A stretch of DNA of 56,290 nt from a virus: positions 1 through 56,290 of the IMG/VR virus record IMGVR_UViG_3300042396_000233; one strand, 5' to 3'. Shown in pieces: positions 1-9,753 of this stretch. How positions within the stretch are numbered: the first letter of the stretch is position 1; each line of letters begins with the position of its first letter. Both the position numbers and the translations under genes were made by a program. The notes under the pieces were generated by a model. That model ran no database searches. It saw only the letters and a list, made by a program, of their open reading frames with translations, and was not told the origin of the DNA.

Positions 1-2
1 GC

Positions 3-248
3 AACACTCCTCCACAATTTGACTTTAACACCGGTGTAACTACAACACCTACTGTTACTGAAACTAATGTTAGAATTGTGGAATTAGATGCTGGTTCAAA
101 AAGCAAGCAGATAACTAAAAAACAAGTATTGATAGAGACCACTGACCTCAAATATGTTAATGAGTTGGTAATCAAAGGTGTCACATGGCAAATTGGTAAT
201 ATTATTACACAAGGCCGCTTTGTCACATTAGTAGAGGTGTTTCTATGA
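3..248 (+). CDS. Head-completion/head-tail connector protein, C-terminal part (5' truncated)
   Basis: An open frame runs in from the window edge and ends in TGA at 246-248, overlapping the next ATG at 245 as ATGA. About 81 residues are visible, ending in a beta-rich stretch (VTWQIGNIITQGRF then TLVEVFL). Position immediately before a tail terminator and tail tube gene is where siphoviruses keep the head-tail stopper or adaptor. That role is inferred from position; the missing N-terminus prevents a family assignment. Confidence 0.6.
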   Translation, partial: NTPPQFDFNTGVTTTPTVTETNVRIVELDAGSKSKQITKKQVLIETTDLKYVNELVIKGVTWQIGNIITQGRFVTLVEVFL

Positions 249-631
249 AATTCTCAGACGCTGCTTCCTCGATTTATAAGTTCTTTGCTAGTTCTGCGTG
301 GGTGACAACTAATATAGTTGCAGTACCTGCTAATATACCAGTACCAAATAATACAACTGAGTATGTCAGAATTAATGTGCTTTTAGATGACGGCGCTGGG
401 ATCAAGTTGAGTAAGGGTTTACTAAAGATCGACATATTTGTACCGATTGGAAAAGGACCAGATCGCAGCTCAGCAATAGCAGACATATTAGAGTCAATAT
501 TAGCTAACAAAACAGAAGGGCATGTGCAATTACTGCAAGGCTCTTTAACGCACTTAGGTGCTGATACTGATCGTCCTTCGTTAGAGCGATCAATATATTC
601 AATTCCTTTTAATCATTTTGGAGAAATCTAA
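245..631 (+). CDS. Tail terminator / tail completion protein
   Basis: 128 residues. An N-terminal helix (SDAASSIYKFFASS) is followed by a beta-alpha-beta layout with a VPIGKG turn and a helix SSAIADILESI, as in the small tail terminator proteins (lambda gpU-like, DUF4128-like) that cap the tail tube at the head-proximal end. It overlaps the upstream gene by 4 bases and ends directly against the tail tube ATG at 632. Function is inferred from fold pattern, size and position between connector and tube genes. Confidence 0.65.
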   Translation: MKFSDAASSIYKFFASSAWVTTNIVAVPANIPVPNNTTEYVRINVLLDDGAGIKLSKGLLKIDIFVPIGKGPDRSSAIADILESILANKTEGHVQLLQGSLTHLGADTDRPSLERSIYSIPFNHFGEI

Positions 632-1213
632 ATGGCACACGTAAACTTAGGCGCTGGTATCTACTCTACCTTGGCGATTGGTATTACTGATCCAGCGTTT
701 GTTCCTGGATCTACTCACAGCAAGTCTCAATTAGAAGCTTGGTTTGCAAATCAAGTACAGCCAAACGAAGCAGTTGCTGATGTTGGTGATTTTGTGTTGG
801 TTGACAACATCCGCGAGTTCCCTACTCTAGGTATTCAGCCTAATATCGTAAACGTACCTGTATTCGGCTCAGCTACCTCTAAGCAGGTTCAAGGTCAAGC
901 TGATGCTCCTAACTTTGAGTTGCAAATCAACTATGATGGTACTCAATGGGATCCAGCCGTATTTCCTGGTAAAATGGTCGGCGATGGTATTGTTCACGTA
1001 TTTCGTGTAACTATCCAAAACGAAAAACCAACCGGCACAGGCGCAACTGCTTACGCATCATCTGCTGGTGGTATTGGTACAAAGAAAAACTCCTCTTACT
1101 ACTTCTTTGGTAAATTGGAAGCGGTATCTGTACAGCCTAATCTGGCTGATGCTAACATCGGAACGTTGACCTTGTCAATGCAGTCTGATATGTTCGGAGC
1201 TTACACAGTTTAA
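632..1213 (+). CDS. Major tail tube protein
   Basis: 193 residues, beginning MAHVNLGAGIYSTLAIG. The protein is beta-rich and has the length expected of a siphovirus tail tube subunit that polymerises around the tape measure. A GGAGAAATCTAA ribosome-binding region precedes the start. Codon choice looks more GC-rich and optimised (GGT, CCT, ACC, CTG) than in neighbouring genes, as expected of an abundant virion protein. It sits between the tail terminator and the tail chaperones, the canonical place for the tube gene. Confidence 0.8.
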   Translation: MAHVNLGAGIYSTLAIGITDPAFVPGSTHSKSQLEAWFANQVQPNEAVADVGDFVLVDNIREFPTLGIQPNIVNVPVFGSATSKQVQGQADAPNFELQINYDGTQWDPAVFPGKMVGDGIVHVFRVTIQNEKPTGTGATAYASSAGGIGTKKNSSYYFFGKLEAVSVQPNLADANIGTLTLSMQSDMFGAYTV

Positions 1214-1217
1214 TATC

Positions 1218-1442
1218 ATGACTACGCCAGATAAAGGCAATTTTACATTGCAATATGTCATGGACGTGACTGAAAAACACGTCCTGCTTGATATCAACAA
1301 GAGTGTAGAGAAGACACTATCTCGCATTCCTGATTTCGTTGATGACAGCAAGAAAAATTTAGAAATACTAAATACACTTTCATTACTTGAAAGCCTAAAG
1401 AAACAAACAATGGAGTTCTTCAATGCAATCTCTTCAAAATGA
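1218..1442 (+). CDS. Small unknown tail-operon protein
   Basis: 74 residues, mostly charged and predicted helical, with no motif I recognise. It starts 5 bases after the tail tube stop and overlaps the chaperone gene at 1423 by 20 bases, so it is probably translationally coupled. Being placed between tube and chaperone suggests a role in tail assembly, but no function can be read from the sequence. Confidence 0.6.
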   Translation: MTTPDKGNFTLQYVMDVTEKHVLLDINKSVEKTLSRIPDFVDDSKKNLEILNTLSLLESLKKQTMEFFNAISSK

Positions 1443-1848
1443 TAATAACTCAGGTATTCTGAGCTTCGTAGGCAAACGCATGAGCAAGAAAGTTAACTTT
1501 TTAGACGGCAGTCTTGTCATCTATAAATTAACTGTAGACCAGGTAGATGAAATACGTAAGCTTTTAATTACGCAGACTGAAAAAAATCTGCTATTGCAAA
1601 AGAAACGTGAAAAAGATCTGGAGCGTAAAGCCAAGGCTGAGCTTGATGGTATTACACTAGAGGATATCGAAGATGATGACAATATGGAAGATTACTCTGT
1701 TGTACATACTGTATTGAAGTATGGCGCGGATAATGGTGCTAACTTAACAATTGATGCGCTGAAGCAACTACCGCTTGAAGAACTGTCCAAACTGTCCGAA
1801 ACTATCCTTGAGTATTCAGGAGTTAAAGATAAAGAAAAGAAGTCTTAA
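1423..1848 (+). CDS. Tail assembly chaperone, short form (gpG-like)
   Basis: 141 residues. The protein is helical and charged, with a Lys/Glu-rich middle (KKREKDLERKAKAEL) and an acidic loop EDDDNMED. Size, position between tail tube and tape measure, and an open -1 frame immediately beyond its end match the G member of the lambda G/GT pair, which coats the tape measure before tube polymerisation. It terminates at TAA 1846-1848 unless ribosomes slip near 1836-1842. Confidence 0.75.
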   Translation: MQSLQNDNNSGILSFVGKRMSKKVNFLDGSLVIYKLTVDQVDEIRKLLITQTEKNLLLQKKREKDLERKAKAELDGITLEDIEDDDNMEDYSVVHTVLKYGADNGANLTIDALKQLPLEELSKLSETILEYSGVKDKEKKS

Positions 1849-2186
1849 GTGAGGATAGGTTAGCTCTGTTTGAGTTAGCCTACTTGCTCAAGGTTCCTTA
1901 CGTAGATGAACTAAGGGCCCGCCTTCCATATGAAACATTCTTGGAATGGTGGGCTTACTTCGAGCAGCGTCCTCCAGATTGGCGAGATGATGATCGTTTT
2001 TCTAAAATACTACAAGCGTTAGGTGCCAAAGGCTCTCCTGATAAATACTTTGCCACTTTAAAGCCAATCTATAATCCAGAGAAATCTGACAAAAATCTTA
2101 AGAATTCTACTTTTTGGAAGTTTGCGAAAGCCGCCATAGGAGGTGATAACCTTGCTGAAATGCAAAGCGAAAATGACCAAGATTGA
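1423..2186 (+). CDS. Tail assembly chaperone, frameshifted long form (gpGT-like)
   Basis: Fusion made by a -1 shift from the 1423 frame near position 1837 into the frame that is open from 1833 to the stop at 2184-2186. After the shift the protein reads EVLSEDRLALFELAYLLKV and continues for about 115 residues, including an aromatic stretch with EWWAYFEQRPPDW. The downstream frame has no ATG and no convincing ribosome-binding site; its first possible start is a TTG at 1884 that would cut into the conserved-looking region. In lambda and many siphoviruses the T extension recruits the tail tube protein to the chaperone-coated tape measure. The slip itself is inferred. Confidence 0.75.
1833..1848 (+). 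other. Probable -1 programmed frameshift site in the tail chaperone gene
   Basis: The upstream frame reads aaa-gaa-aag-aag-tct-taa and the -1 frame opens immediately after a TAA at 1830-1832. An AAG lysine codon at 1837-1839 is preceded by A, so its tRNA can re-pair with AAA at 1836-1838. This is not a perfect X-XXY-YYZ heptamer, since the second codon would re-pair with GAA. A TAA stop 4 bases beyond may promote pausing. Confidence 0.6.
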
Positions 2187-2439
2187 ATTCGATGCTAGTG
2201 TTCTAGAAAACAAAATTAAGAAGGAGCTAATATTAGCTCTTAAAGCTGCTACACCAGTTAATACTGGAAAGGCCAGAGATGGTTGGGCGCTTATAAATGA
2301 CAAGATAGTCAATGATGTTGAGTACATATCTCAGCTGAACAATGGAAGTTCTAAGCAAGCTCCACCATTTTTTATTGAAAAGGTTGTACTAGCGAATCCT
2401 AATGTCAAGGCACATGGTTCGATTGTACGCTTAAAATAA
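2152..2439 (+). CDS. HK97-gp10-like / minor tail completion protein, TTG start
   Basis: 95 residues from a TTG at 2152, chosen because a near-perfect AGGAGGTGAT lies at 2138-2147. An ATG at 2173 (MTKIEFDAS) is the alternative and has no good site. The sequence has the features of small HK97-gp10-like proteins: a helix, then TPVNTGKARDGW, then a strand, then a QLNNGSSKQAP segment. Such proteins normally act at the head-tail joint; here the gene lies between the chaperone and the tape measure. It overlaps the chaperone extension by 35 bases and is followed at once by a terminator. Confidence 0.6.
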   Translation: MLKCKAKMTKIEFDASVLENKIKKELILALKAATPVNTGKARDGWALINDKIVNDVEYISQLNNGSSKQAPPFFIEKVVLANPNVKAHGSIVRLK

Positions 2440-2441
2440 CT

Positions 2442-2462
2442 GGCCCCTTCGGGGGCCTTTTT
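2442..2462 (+). terminator. Rho-independent terminator before the tape measure gene
   Basis: GGCCCC, TTC loop, GGGGGCC stem followed by TTTTT at 2458-2462, directly between the gene ending at 2439 and the tape measure start at 2476. It may lower read-through and so set the ratio between tube/chaperone and tape measure products. Confidence 0.85.
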
Positions 2463-2475
2463 ACGGGAATTAAAG

Positions 2476-5400
2476 ATGTCAGGTGTTGAACTAGAGTTTC
2501 AATCCAACGCCAAATCCACGGAAAGAGATTTGGAGGCATTAAATAAGCAATTGAGATCGATATTCTCTACTGCAAATACCTCAAAAACTATTTTTCCTGA
2601 TTTAGCTCCAACATTAAGCAAAAACACGAAGGCTATTAAAAACTTCAGCAGAGAAGCTAATTCTGCAGGCAGAGATATTGATAGAACATTCGGAAGAATT
2701 ACAAATGGCATTCAAGCGTTAGGGTTATTGGGGCCTGCCCTGGATACATTATCAGCACCTCTGAAGGCCTTTAAAGGCTACGGGGATAGTGTTCTTAATT
2801 TAAATAGTAAATTACGTCTGGCGACAGACTCACTCGAAGAGTTTAATAAGTCACAGAGTGATGTGAAAGGCATCGCTAAAGACACAAAGAGCTCTTTGGG
2901 AGATATTGGCACATCATACGCAGGGCTTGCGCTCGTTCTAAAAGACAAAGGTTTCAATGGCGATGCATTGACAGAGTTGACTGCATCTATCACAAAAGCT
3001 GCCAAGCTTGGCGGTGGTCCGATAGACTCTATAAATGCTGCTTTGTTCCAACTGAGGCAGGGTTTAGGTGCAGATGCGCTACGCGGTGAGGAACTAAACT
3101 CCATCATCGAGCAGACACCATACTTGGCCAATATCTTGCGCAAAGGGCTTGGGATGACCACATCCGAGATGCGCAAGGCCGCAGCTGCAGGTGAGCTTAC
3201 CGCAGCCACAGTGGCTAATGCAATTACGTCAATGACAGACCAGATTGACAAAGATTTTAGTAAGTTGGCTGTCACATCTGAAGTAGGTGCTAAACGGTTT
3301 GAAGGTGCTCTTTCCAACATGTTAGGTGAGCTTAATGTTGCATTAGGTATTTCAGAAAATTCAGGCAAATTCTTATTGAAACTCGCTGATAAGATAGAGG
3401 CTTCCACGCCTACAATGATTGCGGCTATAACGAATCTTAAAGACAGATTACGTTCCAAATTCAACGAATTTAAGTTTGAGATACCATTATTGCTGGAAAT
3501 TTCAAAAGATTTTGTATTTGATAAACTACAAAAAGTAGCAGGAGCTCTTGATGTCAATATTGATTTTGATGTCTCAATAGATGCGCTAAAAAATTTATTC
3601 GAAGAACTGTCTATTACAGCAAAGAATGGATTGTCTCGATCACTAACCTATGTTAATGATTTCAGTGTGAAAGTCAGAAGAGCTTTTTTTGAAATATATG
3701 ATGAAGTAATAGGTCATTCATGGTGGCCTGATACCATTGATGGTGTGGTTGAGAAGACAAAAGACCTAGATGGTGTATTATCAAGTGTCAAAGACTTCGG
3801 TAAAAATATTGGTGGGCAATTCGCAGACGTATTTTCTAAAGTCGATTCAAGCAGTGTTAGTAAGCTAAGAGACTCATTAGCGTTGACGTTAGCAGATGTA
3901 GAACTGAAAGATGTTTTTGAAAAGATAGGCAACTCGTTAATTGTTGGCATCGCAGCAGCACTTGCTGTCACATCTGCAAGTCCGGTTTTTAATGCAATAG
4001 GGGGCCTGTTAACTATTGGGCTACTATCGGGGCCTATTGAGAAATCCGTTGAGTTGTTTGGCAACTCATTGGCCTTAACTCTCGGAAATGTGGCAGAGAC
4101 TATTGGTGTAGAGGTGGCTAGAGGTATCCAAACAGGCCTCAACTCTCTGTTCAAGATGATGCCTGGCTTTGTACACGGTTTCGTAGAGGAACTATCACCC
4201 TTACCAGACACGATCACAGATCTTTTCTTATCCGTAACACCTCTGACAAACTCTGCATTCTCGAGTCTCTTGGCCTTGAGTGCTGGATTAGCAGTTGTGT
4301 CAAAAGATTTTAGGAAAATGGCGAATACTGCTATATTAGGAAAGCCTGCTAAGGGGGCTCCGGGAGATAAAGGCTTTAAAGCTGCGGAGCCTGGATTGCT
4401 CTCCCTGGTAACCTCTGTAGAGCCCGGCGCATTGGCACGAAAGCTGTTTCCGACTTCTCTCCAAAAGACAACTGCATCAATAGGTGCCGCACTGTTGTCT
4501 ACTGCGTTACTTGAAAGCGTAGCGCTCTTTGACGCAGGTAGCGCCGCCCTGCCCTTCGTCGTGCATGCGTTCCTAGGCGGAGACCTAGGAGCAGAATCTT
4601 TCAGAAAGATTCAATTCTGGGTTGTTGGTACAATAAAGAAATTACTGGACTTTAACATCATTAAAATTCTGACTGAGGCGAGCGGGGGCTATGGGCCTCA
4701 ATCACCTACGCTCAAGAAAATCTCAGAGATAGTACAATCTTTGATTGGCAATCTAAAAAAATTAAAGAAGATGACTGTCAACACTTTCAAGGCTTTTGGG
4801 TCTAATTTTCGTGACTACATGGCTGGTAATATTTCGCTGAGGGATGCATTCAAATCAAGTCCCAAAGACGACGGTAAGAGTTTCGGTGACTTAGATTTTG
4901 TTGAAATCAAAGACGCACTCAAGAAGGGCTCGAAAAGAGCTTGGGATAACTTTCTAGGAGGCACGAAAGACGCATTTACCAAGGTCAAGAATTGGGCAAA
5001 GGACTTATTTTCAGGCATCTACGATAGAATCACAAAATTTGGAAAAGGTCTTGCCAGCGTATTTTCACCTACTAGTTTTGTAGGACTTGCTGCCATATTT
5101 TCAGGTGTGGCATTTGCAGGAGATGCCGCGACAAGCTCTACAAGAACCCTCACGAGTGAGCTTCTTATATTAGGCGGCACAGTGTTATTAGTAGGCAATT
5201 TGGTGGAGCGCTACGTCAAAGCCTATCGTTCTGTTGCAGGGGTACAGGCAGGGTTTTCTGCGGCTTCCGCGCTAATGGGTGCAGATCTTAAGAAGTTGGG
5301 TAGAGGTCTACGATCTGTGCTGTCGCTAGACACATGGAAGAAGTGGGGAAACTCTGCCAGATCAGTGCTGGCCACCGTATTTAAGGGTGGTTGGACTGCG

Positions 5401-8400
5401 GCTGCGGTAGCAACTGGTGGGTTGCTGGTAGGCTACTTGTTCGGGAAACGAGGGGAGATTTCTAAGCGAATTTCAGAGATTGCTGATGAGATCAGAGAAG
5501 CATTTGGGGGCACTGCCAAGTCGCAAAGGGGACGTGTCAATTCTCTTTTCAAAGACGCAGAAGGCCTTAAAATTAGTGGCTCGGATCTTGCTTTTAGGCG
5601 CCAATTAGAGAGCAAGGACTTAAGCTCGCTCGACAACGCAAGTTTTGATAGACATAAGGCCGTTTTAGATAGTTCTTACAAAACCCTCGTTCAGCTAGAA
5701 GAGCAACGCCTCGAGAATGGCTCGCTAACGTTGGATCAGGTTAAAGAGCAAGAAAAAGTGTTACTTCGGATATCGCGCATCTTGAATGCATTGCCAGATA
5801 ACAAAGATGCTCTAAAAGACACAAGAACACTTTTGCCAAGAGACCCCTCGCAGTCTCTTGGAAGCTTGATAGGTGTGTCCTACGAAATAGACGATGCCAC
5901 TAACACCATACGTAAATTCGAGGGGGTTTGGGGCAGCTTTGGTCTTAATCGTAAGATCGCGGATGCAACAAAGCAAGTAGGCAGCGTCTTCACGGAGATT
6001 AAGAAGCGGTCGATAGAGGGTCTTGACAAGTCAATTGAGTGGGTTGATGAACTATCAATCGCCATCGATACTCTATTTTCTCTGGGTTTTTCAGCAATTC
6101 GTCGAGGATTACAATTGCCTGCCCCACGTACCCCCAAGGTAGAAGCTAACGCCTTGAATACGTATAACAAGGCCCGCTCTACCTTGGACAATTTACAGGC
6201 CGAAGGTATTCTTTCACCGCAAGAGGCCATTGCCGCCGAGCAGCGTCTGGGAAGCTTGAAGACAGCGATCTTACAATTTCAGGAGACTGATGTGTCTGAT
6301 TGGAAGGGGACGCTACAGCCGAATAAACTGCAAGAGGCTCTCGACGAACTCATGGCTAAAACCACAGAGTTCAACCGTGATTTTGCAGAAGTGTTGACAA
6401 ATGGTGCTAATACAGGGCGCTTGCGTAAGACTTTTAAAGAATACTCAGATTTCAAATTGGAAGCAGAGAGTCTTGGCGTTAAATTGCCTGAAAATCTAAC
6501 TGATAAGACGGTGGCTGATCGCTTTTTGCAATATGCACCTACGTTAAAATCCCTCAAAGAAGCTCGAAGGGGATTATCAGATTCCTTGTCGACTGATGAG
6601 CTGGTGGCCGAGAACGACAAAATATCGCAAGCCACAGGAACTATCAAAGATGCATTGATAAAGCTGTCAGATGAGTATTCTGACTCTGCCAGCCTTGCTG
6701 TGCGATGGGATAAGGTCTTGAACGTAGCAGGTCTCACTGAGGCGCAGCAAGCACTGCTTTCTCGGTTCCCTGGTATTCAGACGAGTCTCACAAAAGAAGC
6801 GGAGGCGTTGCAAGGGAAGCTTTTGAAACTATCTACAGTTCAAGTGCAACGTGCTATTCTGGGTGAGATAACTGGCCAAGATAGGAGTATTGACTCTGCT
6901 GTTAAAGACTTGAAAGAACGTATTAAAAAGGGTTCTGACGAGTTGGCAAGTTTTGACAAAAGTATTTATGGTACAGGTAATAAAGATGCCTTCTTGTTTC
7001 GTAATAAAAAGGCTAAAGAAATTGGTTCGCTTAATGAGTCCTTGGCTAACTTGCCTACACTACCATCTCTAAAAATAGGTCTAGAGTTTGAAGAGAAGAC
7101 CTTGACTGCTGAGACAGAGGCTCTCAGAAAGTCTCTAAGAGAGTCTGTTTCGAAACTGCCAGTATCATTTAATACACAAAATGCAGCTTTGCAAAAGCTT
7201 AATATTGAAATGCCGCCGATTGTCCTGGCGAAAGTGGATCAAAATGAGTTGACGAAGCGATTGGAGAATGCTTTACAAAAGCAAACCGAATTAACCGATC
7301 TGCAAAGTCAACCTGGCAAAGCGGATGACGCTGCTAAATTGACACAAGACTTAGTCGATGCAATCAACAGTATTGATTTAATGAAGGTCGATGCATTACG
7401 CGCTTTGTTGAAAGAGGGTAGAGCAATTCAAGGTCTAGAGGCTTTAGGTCAAAATATAACTGACAAGGGTCCTGGAAAAGCTATTGATGATTTTGACAAG
7501 AAACTTAGAGGAAAAACTGATGCTGAGCGTATGTCTTTTTACAGTGAATCTAAAGGCTTGTCAATAGATAAAGATTTGAGAGCATTGAGTGAAGGTGATT
7601 TCAATAGTTATATAGCGATGGCTGAGAGTTTGCAAATAGTAGAGAAGTCTCTAGGTTCACTTGATGCTTCTGTTTCTAAGGCTAAGTTTGATTCTTTGTT
7701 TTCACAGAAAATGCAAATAATGTCTGATATGGCATCTCTAGAATCTGATGCTATTGTTGCGTCTATCAAAGGAGCGTTCGATACTCTATCAAGTTCTGGA
7801 TTCTCTACTGAAAATCTAGCAATGATGGATACCAGAGATATTGAATTAGCTCTCAGGTATTGGCAGGAAATGCAAAAAATATCTAATGATATGTCTAAAG
7901 GAACGTTTAATGCCGAGTCTCTCCGACAAGCCGCCAATGATCTTAGCGGTTTATCAAAAGCTAATGAAGCACTGAAAAATCGAGGTGCAACCCAAGATAT
8001 ACGTTCTGATCAGTTGGCCAATGCGTTACCTGGCGTTGAATCGAATGTCCTGAAATTCTTAGATAATAATACCTTCAAGGAATTTGCCAAATCAATAGAA
8101 GGTCTAGAAGCACGTATAAGTACTGATGGTATGACTCCTAACCTAGAAGAGGCTCTGAAAAGAGCTGCAGAAGTATTTGGATCTCCTGAATACCAAGCTG
8201 CTATACTGTCTTCACTGAGCTCTGAGATAGATAGATTAGATGTGTCAGCCATAAAGAGTCGTTTAGAAGATGTCATTGGCGGTCCATTAAATGCAGCTCA
8301 AGGCAACGTGACACCGGTGTTAGCTGAGTTGGAACGTATCAGATTAAATACTGAGAAAGGCTTCATACAGAAGGGTGAAGGGGCAGCACTGTCTAAGGAC

Positions 8401-9753
8401 ATCATCAGTAAGCGTTTTGGCACTGGTGCTGGCTTGCGGTACAGGGCTAATCAAGAGTCTCAAAATGGAGTTGGGTTATCAAATTTTACAACTCAAATAG
8501 AGAACCTCACTACTTCTTCTGAAAAGATTCGCTATGAAGGTATTCTAAAAGGTATGCAATCTGCTAGAGACAGTGCAGGAAGAGCTACCACAGATGCTGG
8601 TAGAATTGCAGCTCAGAACGACTATGATATGTTATTAGCTGCCTGGGAAGATGGAATGAGAACATCTTCAGAATCACTTGGTAGGTTGTCTATGGAAGCT
8701 GGATTCAGATTCAGAGATACTGTATTTTCCAGTTTTCGTGAAGGCTTATCAGGTTTGATGAAAGGTGACGCATCCTTCAAAGATACTTTAAGAATGCTAG
8801 CTGATAGATTTACTGGAGGCATTATTGATAGTTTCGTGGATGGTCTTGTCAGTTCCTTAGAGAAGACCGATCTCAGTGGACTATTGACTCGTCTAGGTAA
8901 AGGTCAATTTGATTTAGGCACTATCTTTGGAGGTTCTGAATTTGCTAATCAACAAACAGCTGGAGCTACTTTACAGACTGCAGGTATCTCTTTGAATACT
9001 GCCGCAATGAGCTTGCAAGCTGCTGCTGGTATGATGTCTGGTCAAAATGGATTAGGTATGTTGGGTGATGTCTCGGGTATGTTCGGGCAATCAAGTTCAT
9101 TCGATAAAGCAATTGAGACAGCCGTAACACCCAGTTTTGAAAGTGTAACCAACGGTTTTGACAATGTACTTAGCACTGCCGATATGGGTTTCAAAGGTGT
9201 TACAGACAGCGCTACTGAGACATTTGGAGCAAATGGTCCACTACCTGGTTTGTTTGAAGGTGCTTTTGGTAGTACTGGGTTTTTAGGTGATATAATTGGT
9301 GGATTAGGCAGGCTTCTATCTGATGGCGCTACAGGTATCGCAGATGGTGTAGGTGCTATAGCTGGTGTGGTTGGTAGCTTATTTATGGCCGATGGCGGTC
9401 ATGTAAGTGGTCGAGGAACTTCTAAGTCTGATAGCATACCTGCTATGTTATCTAATGGTGAGTTCGTTGTGAACGCAGCTGCTACTGCCAAGAACCGTGC
9501 ACTACTAGAGGCAATAAATAAAGGTCGTGTACCTAAGTTTGCAGATGGTGGTATCGTCAAATCATCCAGTGCTGTATCTAAAGAATTCAGCAATCGTAGT
9601 TCAAATAATAGTTCAAGTAGTGTTACTAAGATTGATTTAGGTATCACAGGTGACATCTCTAGGCAGACCAGGGCTGAAGTAATGAAAATGCTTCCAGAGC
9701 TTGCTCAAGGTGTAAATATGTTTAACAAAGAAAGAAATGTAAAGAGGCGCTAA
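2476..9753 (+). CDS. Tail tape measure protein
   Basis: 2425 residues, the longest protein in the window. The N-terminal third carries the familiar tape-measure region ELNSIIEQTPYLANILRKG followed by GMTTSEMRKAAAAGELT (about residues 205-250). The middle has long helical and coiled-coil stretches plus hydrophobic segments such as AAAVATGGLLVGYLFG. Near residue 2304 is the common C-terminal signature (MADGGHVSGRGTSKSDSIP, LSNGEFVVNA). Tape length sets tail length; at the usual 0.15 nm per residue this predicts a tail near 360 nm. Codon use appears more GC-rich between about 4.3 and 6.8 kb than at the ends, hinting at a mosaic middle. No peptidase motif was seen. Confidence 0.93.
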   Translation: MSGVELEFQSNAKSTERDLEALNKQLRSIFSTANTSKTIFPDLAPTLSKNTKAIKNFSREANSAGRDIDRTFGRITNGIQALGLLGPALDTLSAPLKAFKGYGDSVLNLNSKLRLATDSLEEFNKSQSDVKGIAKDTKSSLGDIGTSYAGLALVLKDKGFNGDALTELTASITKAAKLGGGPIDSINAALFQLRQGLGADALRGEELNSIIEQTPYLANILRKGLGMTTSEMRKAAAAGELTAATVANAITSMTDQIDKDFSKLAVTSEVGAKRFEGALSNMLGELNVALGISENSGKFLLKLADKIEASTPTMIAAITNLKDRLRSKFNEFKFEIPLLLEISKDFVFDKLQKVAGALDVNIDFDVSIDALKNLFEELSITAKNGLSRSLTYVNDFSVKVRRAFFEIYDEVIGHSWWPDTIDGVVEKTKDLDGVLSSVKDFGKNIGGQFADVFSKVDSSSVSKLRDSLALTLADVELKDVFEKIGNSLIVGIAAALAVTSASPVFNAIGGLLTIGLLSGPIEKSVELFGNSLALTLGNVAETIGVEVARGIQTGLNSLFKMMPGFVHGFVEELSPLPDTITDLFLSVTPLTNSAFSSLLALSAGLAVVSKDFRKMANTAILGKPAKGAPGDKGFKAAEPGLLSLVTSVEPGALARKLFPTSLQKTTASIGAALLSTALLESVALFDAGSAALPFVVHAFLGGDLGAESFRKIQFWVVGTIKKLLDFNIIKILTEASGGYGPQSPTLKKISEIVQSLIGNLKKLKKMTVNTFKAFGSNFRDYMAGNISLRDAFKSSPKDDGKSFGDLDFVEIKDALKKGSKRAWDNFLGGTKDAFTKVKNWAKDLFSGIYDRITKFGKGLASVFSPTSFVGLAAIFSGVAFAGDAATSSTRTLTSELLILGGTVLLVGNLVERYVKAYRSVAGVQAGFSAASALMGADLKKLGRGLRSVLSLDTWKKWGNSARSVLATVFKGGWTAAAVATGGLLVGYLFGKRGEISKRISEIADEIREAFGGTAKSQRGRVNSLFKDAEGLKISGSDLAFRRQLESKDLSSLDNASFDRHKAVLDSSYKTLVQLEEQRLENGSLTLDQVKEQEKVLLRISRILNALPDNKDALKDTRTLLPRDPSQSLGSLIGVSYEIDDATNTIRKFEGVWGSFGLNRKIADATKQVGSVFTEIKKRSIEGLDKSIEWVDELSIAIDTLFSLGFSAIRRGLQLPAPRTPKVEANALNTYNKARSTLDNLQAEGILSPQEAIAAEQRLGSLKTAILQFQETDVSDWKGTLQPNKLQEALDELMAKTTEFNRDFAEVLTNGANTGRLRKTFKEYSDFKLEAESLGVKLPENLTDKTVADRFLQYAPTLKSLKEARRGLSDSLSTDELVAENDKISQATGTIKDALIKLSDEYSDSASLAVRWDKVLNVAGLTEAQQALLSRFPGIQTSLTKEAEALQGKLLKLSTVQVQRAILGEITGQDRSIDSAVKDLKERIKKGSDELASFDKSIYGTGNKDAFLFRNKKAKEIGSLNESLANLPTLPSLKIGLEFEEKTLTAETEALRKSLRESVSKLPVSFNTQNAALQKLNIEMPPIVLAKVDQNELTKRLENALQKQTELTDLQSQPGKADDAAKLTQDLVDAINSIDLMKVDALRALLKEGRAIQGLEALGQNITDKGPGKAIDDFDKKLRGKTDAERMSFYSESKGLSIDKDLRALSEGDFNSYIAMAESLQIVEKSLGSLDASVSKAKFDSLFSQKMQIMSDMASLESDAIVASIKGAFDTLSSSGFSTENLAMMDTRDIELALRYWQEMQKISNDMSKGTFNAESLRQAANDLSGLSKANEALKNRGATQDIRSDQLANALPGVESNVLKFLDNNTFKEFAKSIEGLEARISTDGMTPNLEEALKRAAEVFGSPEYQAAILSSLSSEIDRLDVSAIKSRLEDVIGGPLNAAQGNVTPVLAELERIRLNTEKGFIQKGEGAALSKDIISKRFGTGAGLRYRANQESQNGVGLSNFTTQIENLTTSSEKIRYEGILKGMQSARDSAGRATTDAGRIAAQNDYDMLLAAWEDGMRTSSESLGRLSMEAGFRFRDTVFSSFREGLSGLMKGDASFKDTLRMLADRFTGGIIDSFVDGLVSSLEKTDLSGLLTRLGKGQFDLGTIFGGSEFANQQTAGATLQTAGISLNTAAMSLQAAAGMMSGQNGLGMLGDVSGMFGQSSSFDKAIETAVTPSFESVTNGFDNVLSTADMGFKGVTDSATETFGANGPLPGLFEGAFGSTGFLGDIIGGLGRLLSDGATGIADGVGAIAGVVGSLFMADGGHVSGRGTSKSDSIPAMLSNGEFVVNAAATAKNRALLEAINKGRVPKFADGGIVKSSSAVSKEFSNRSSNNSSSSVTKIDLGITGDISRQTRAEVMKMLPELAQGVNMFNKERNVKRR

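Noticed and set aside
1884-2186. Independent gene starting at TTG 1884
   Set aside because: No ribosome-binding site, and the frame is open upstream to the chaperone frameshift point; better explained as the frameshift extension.
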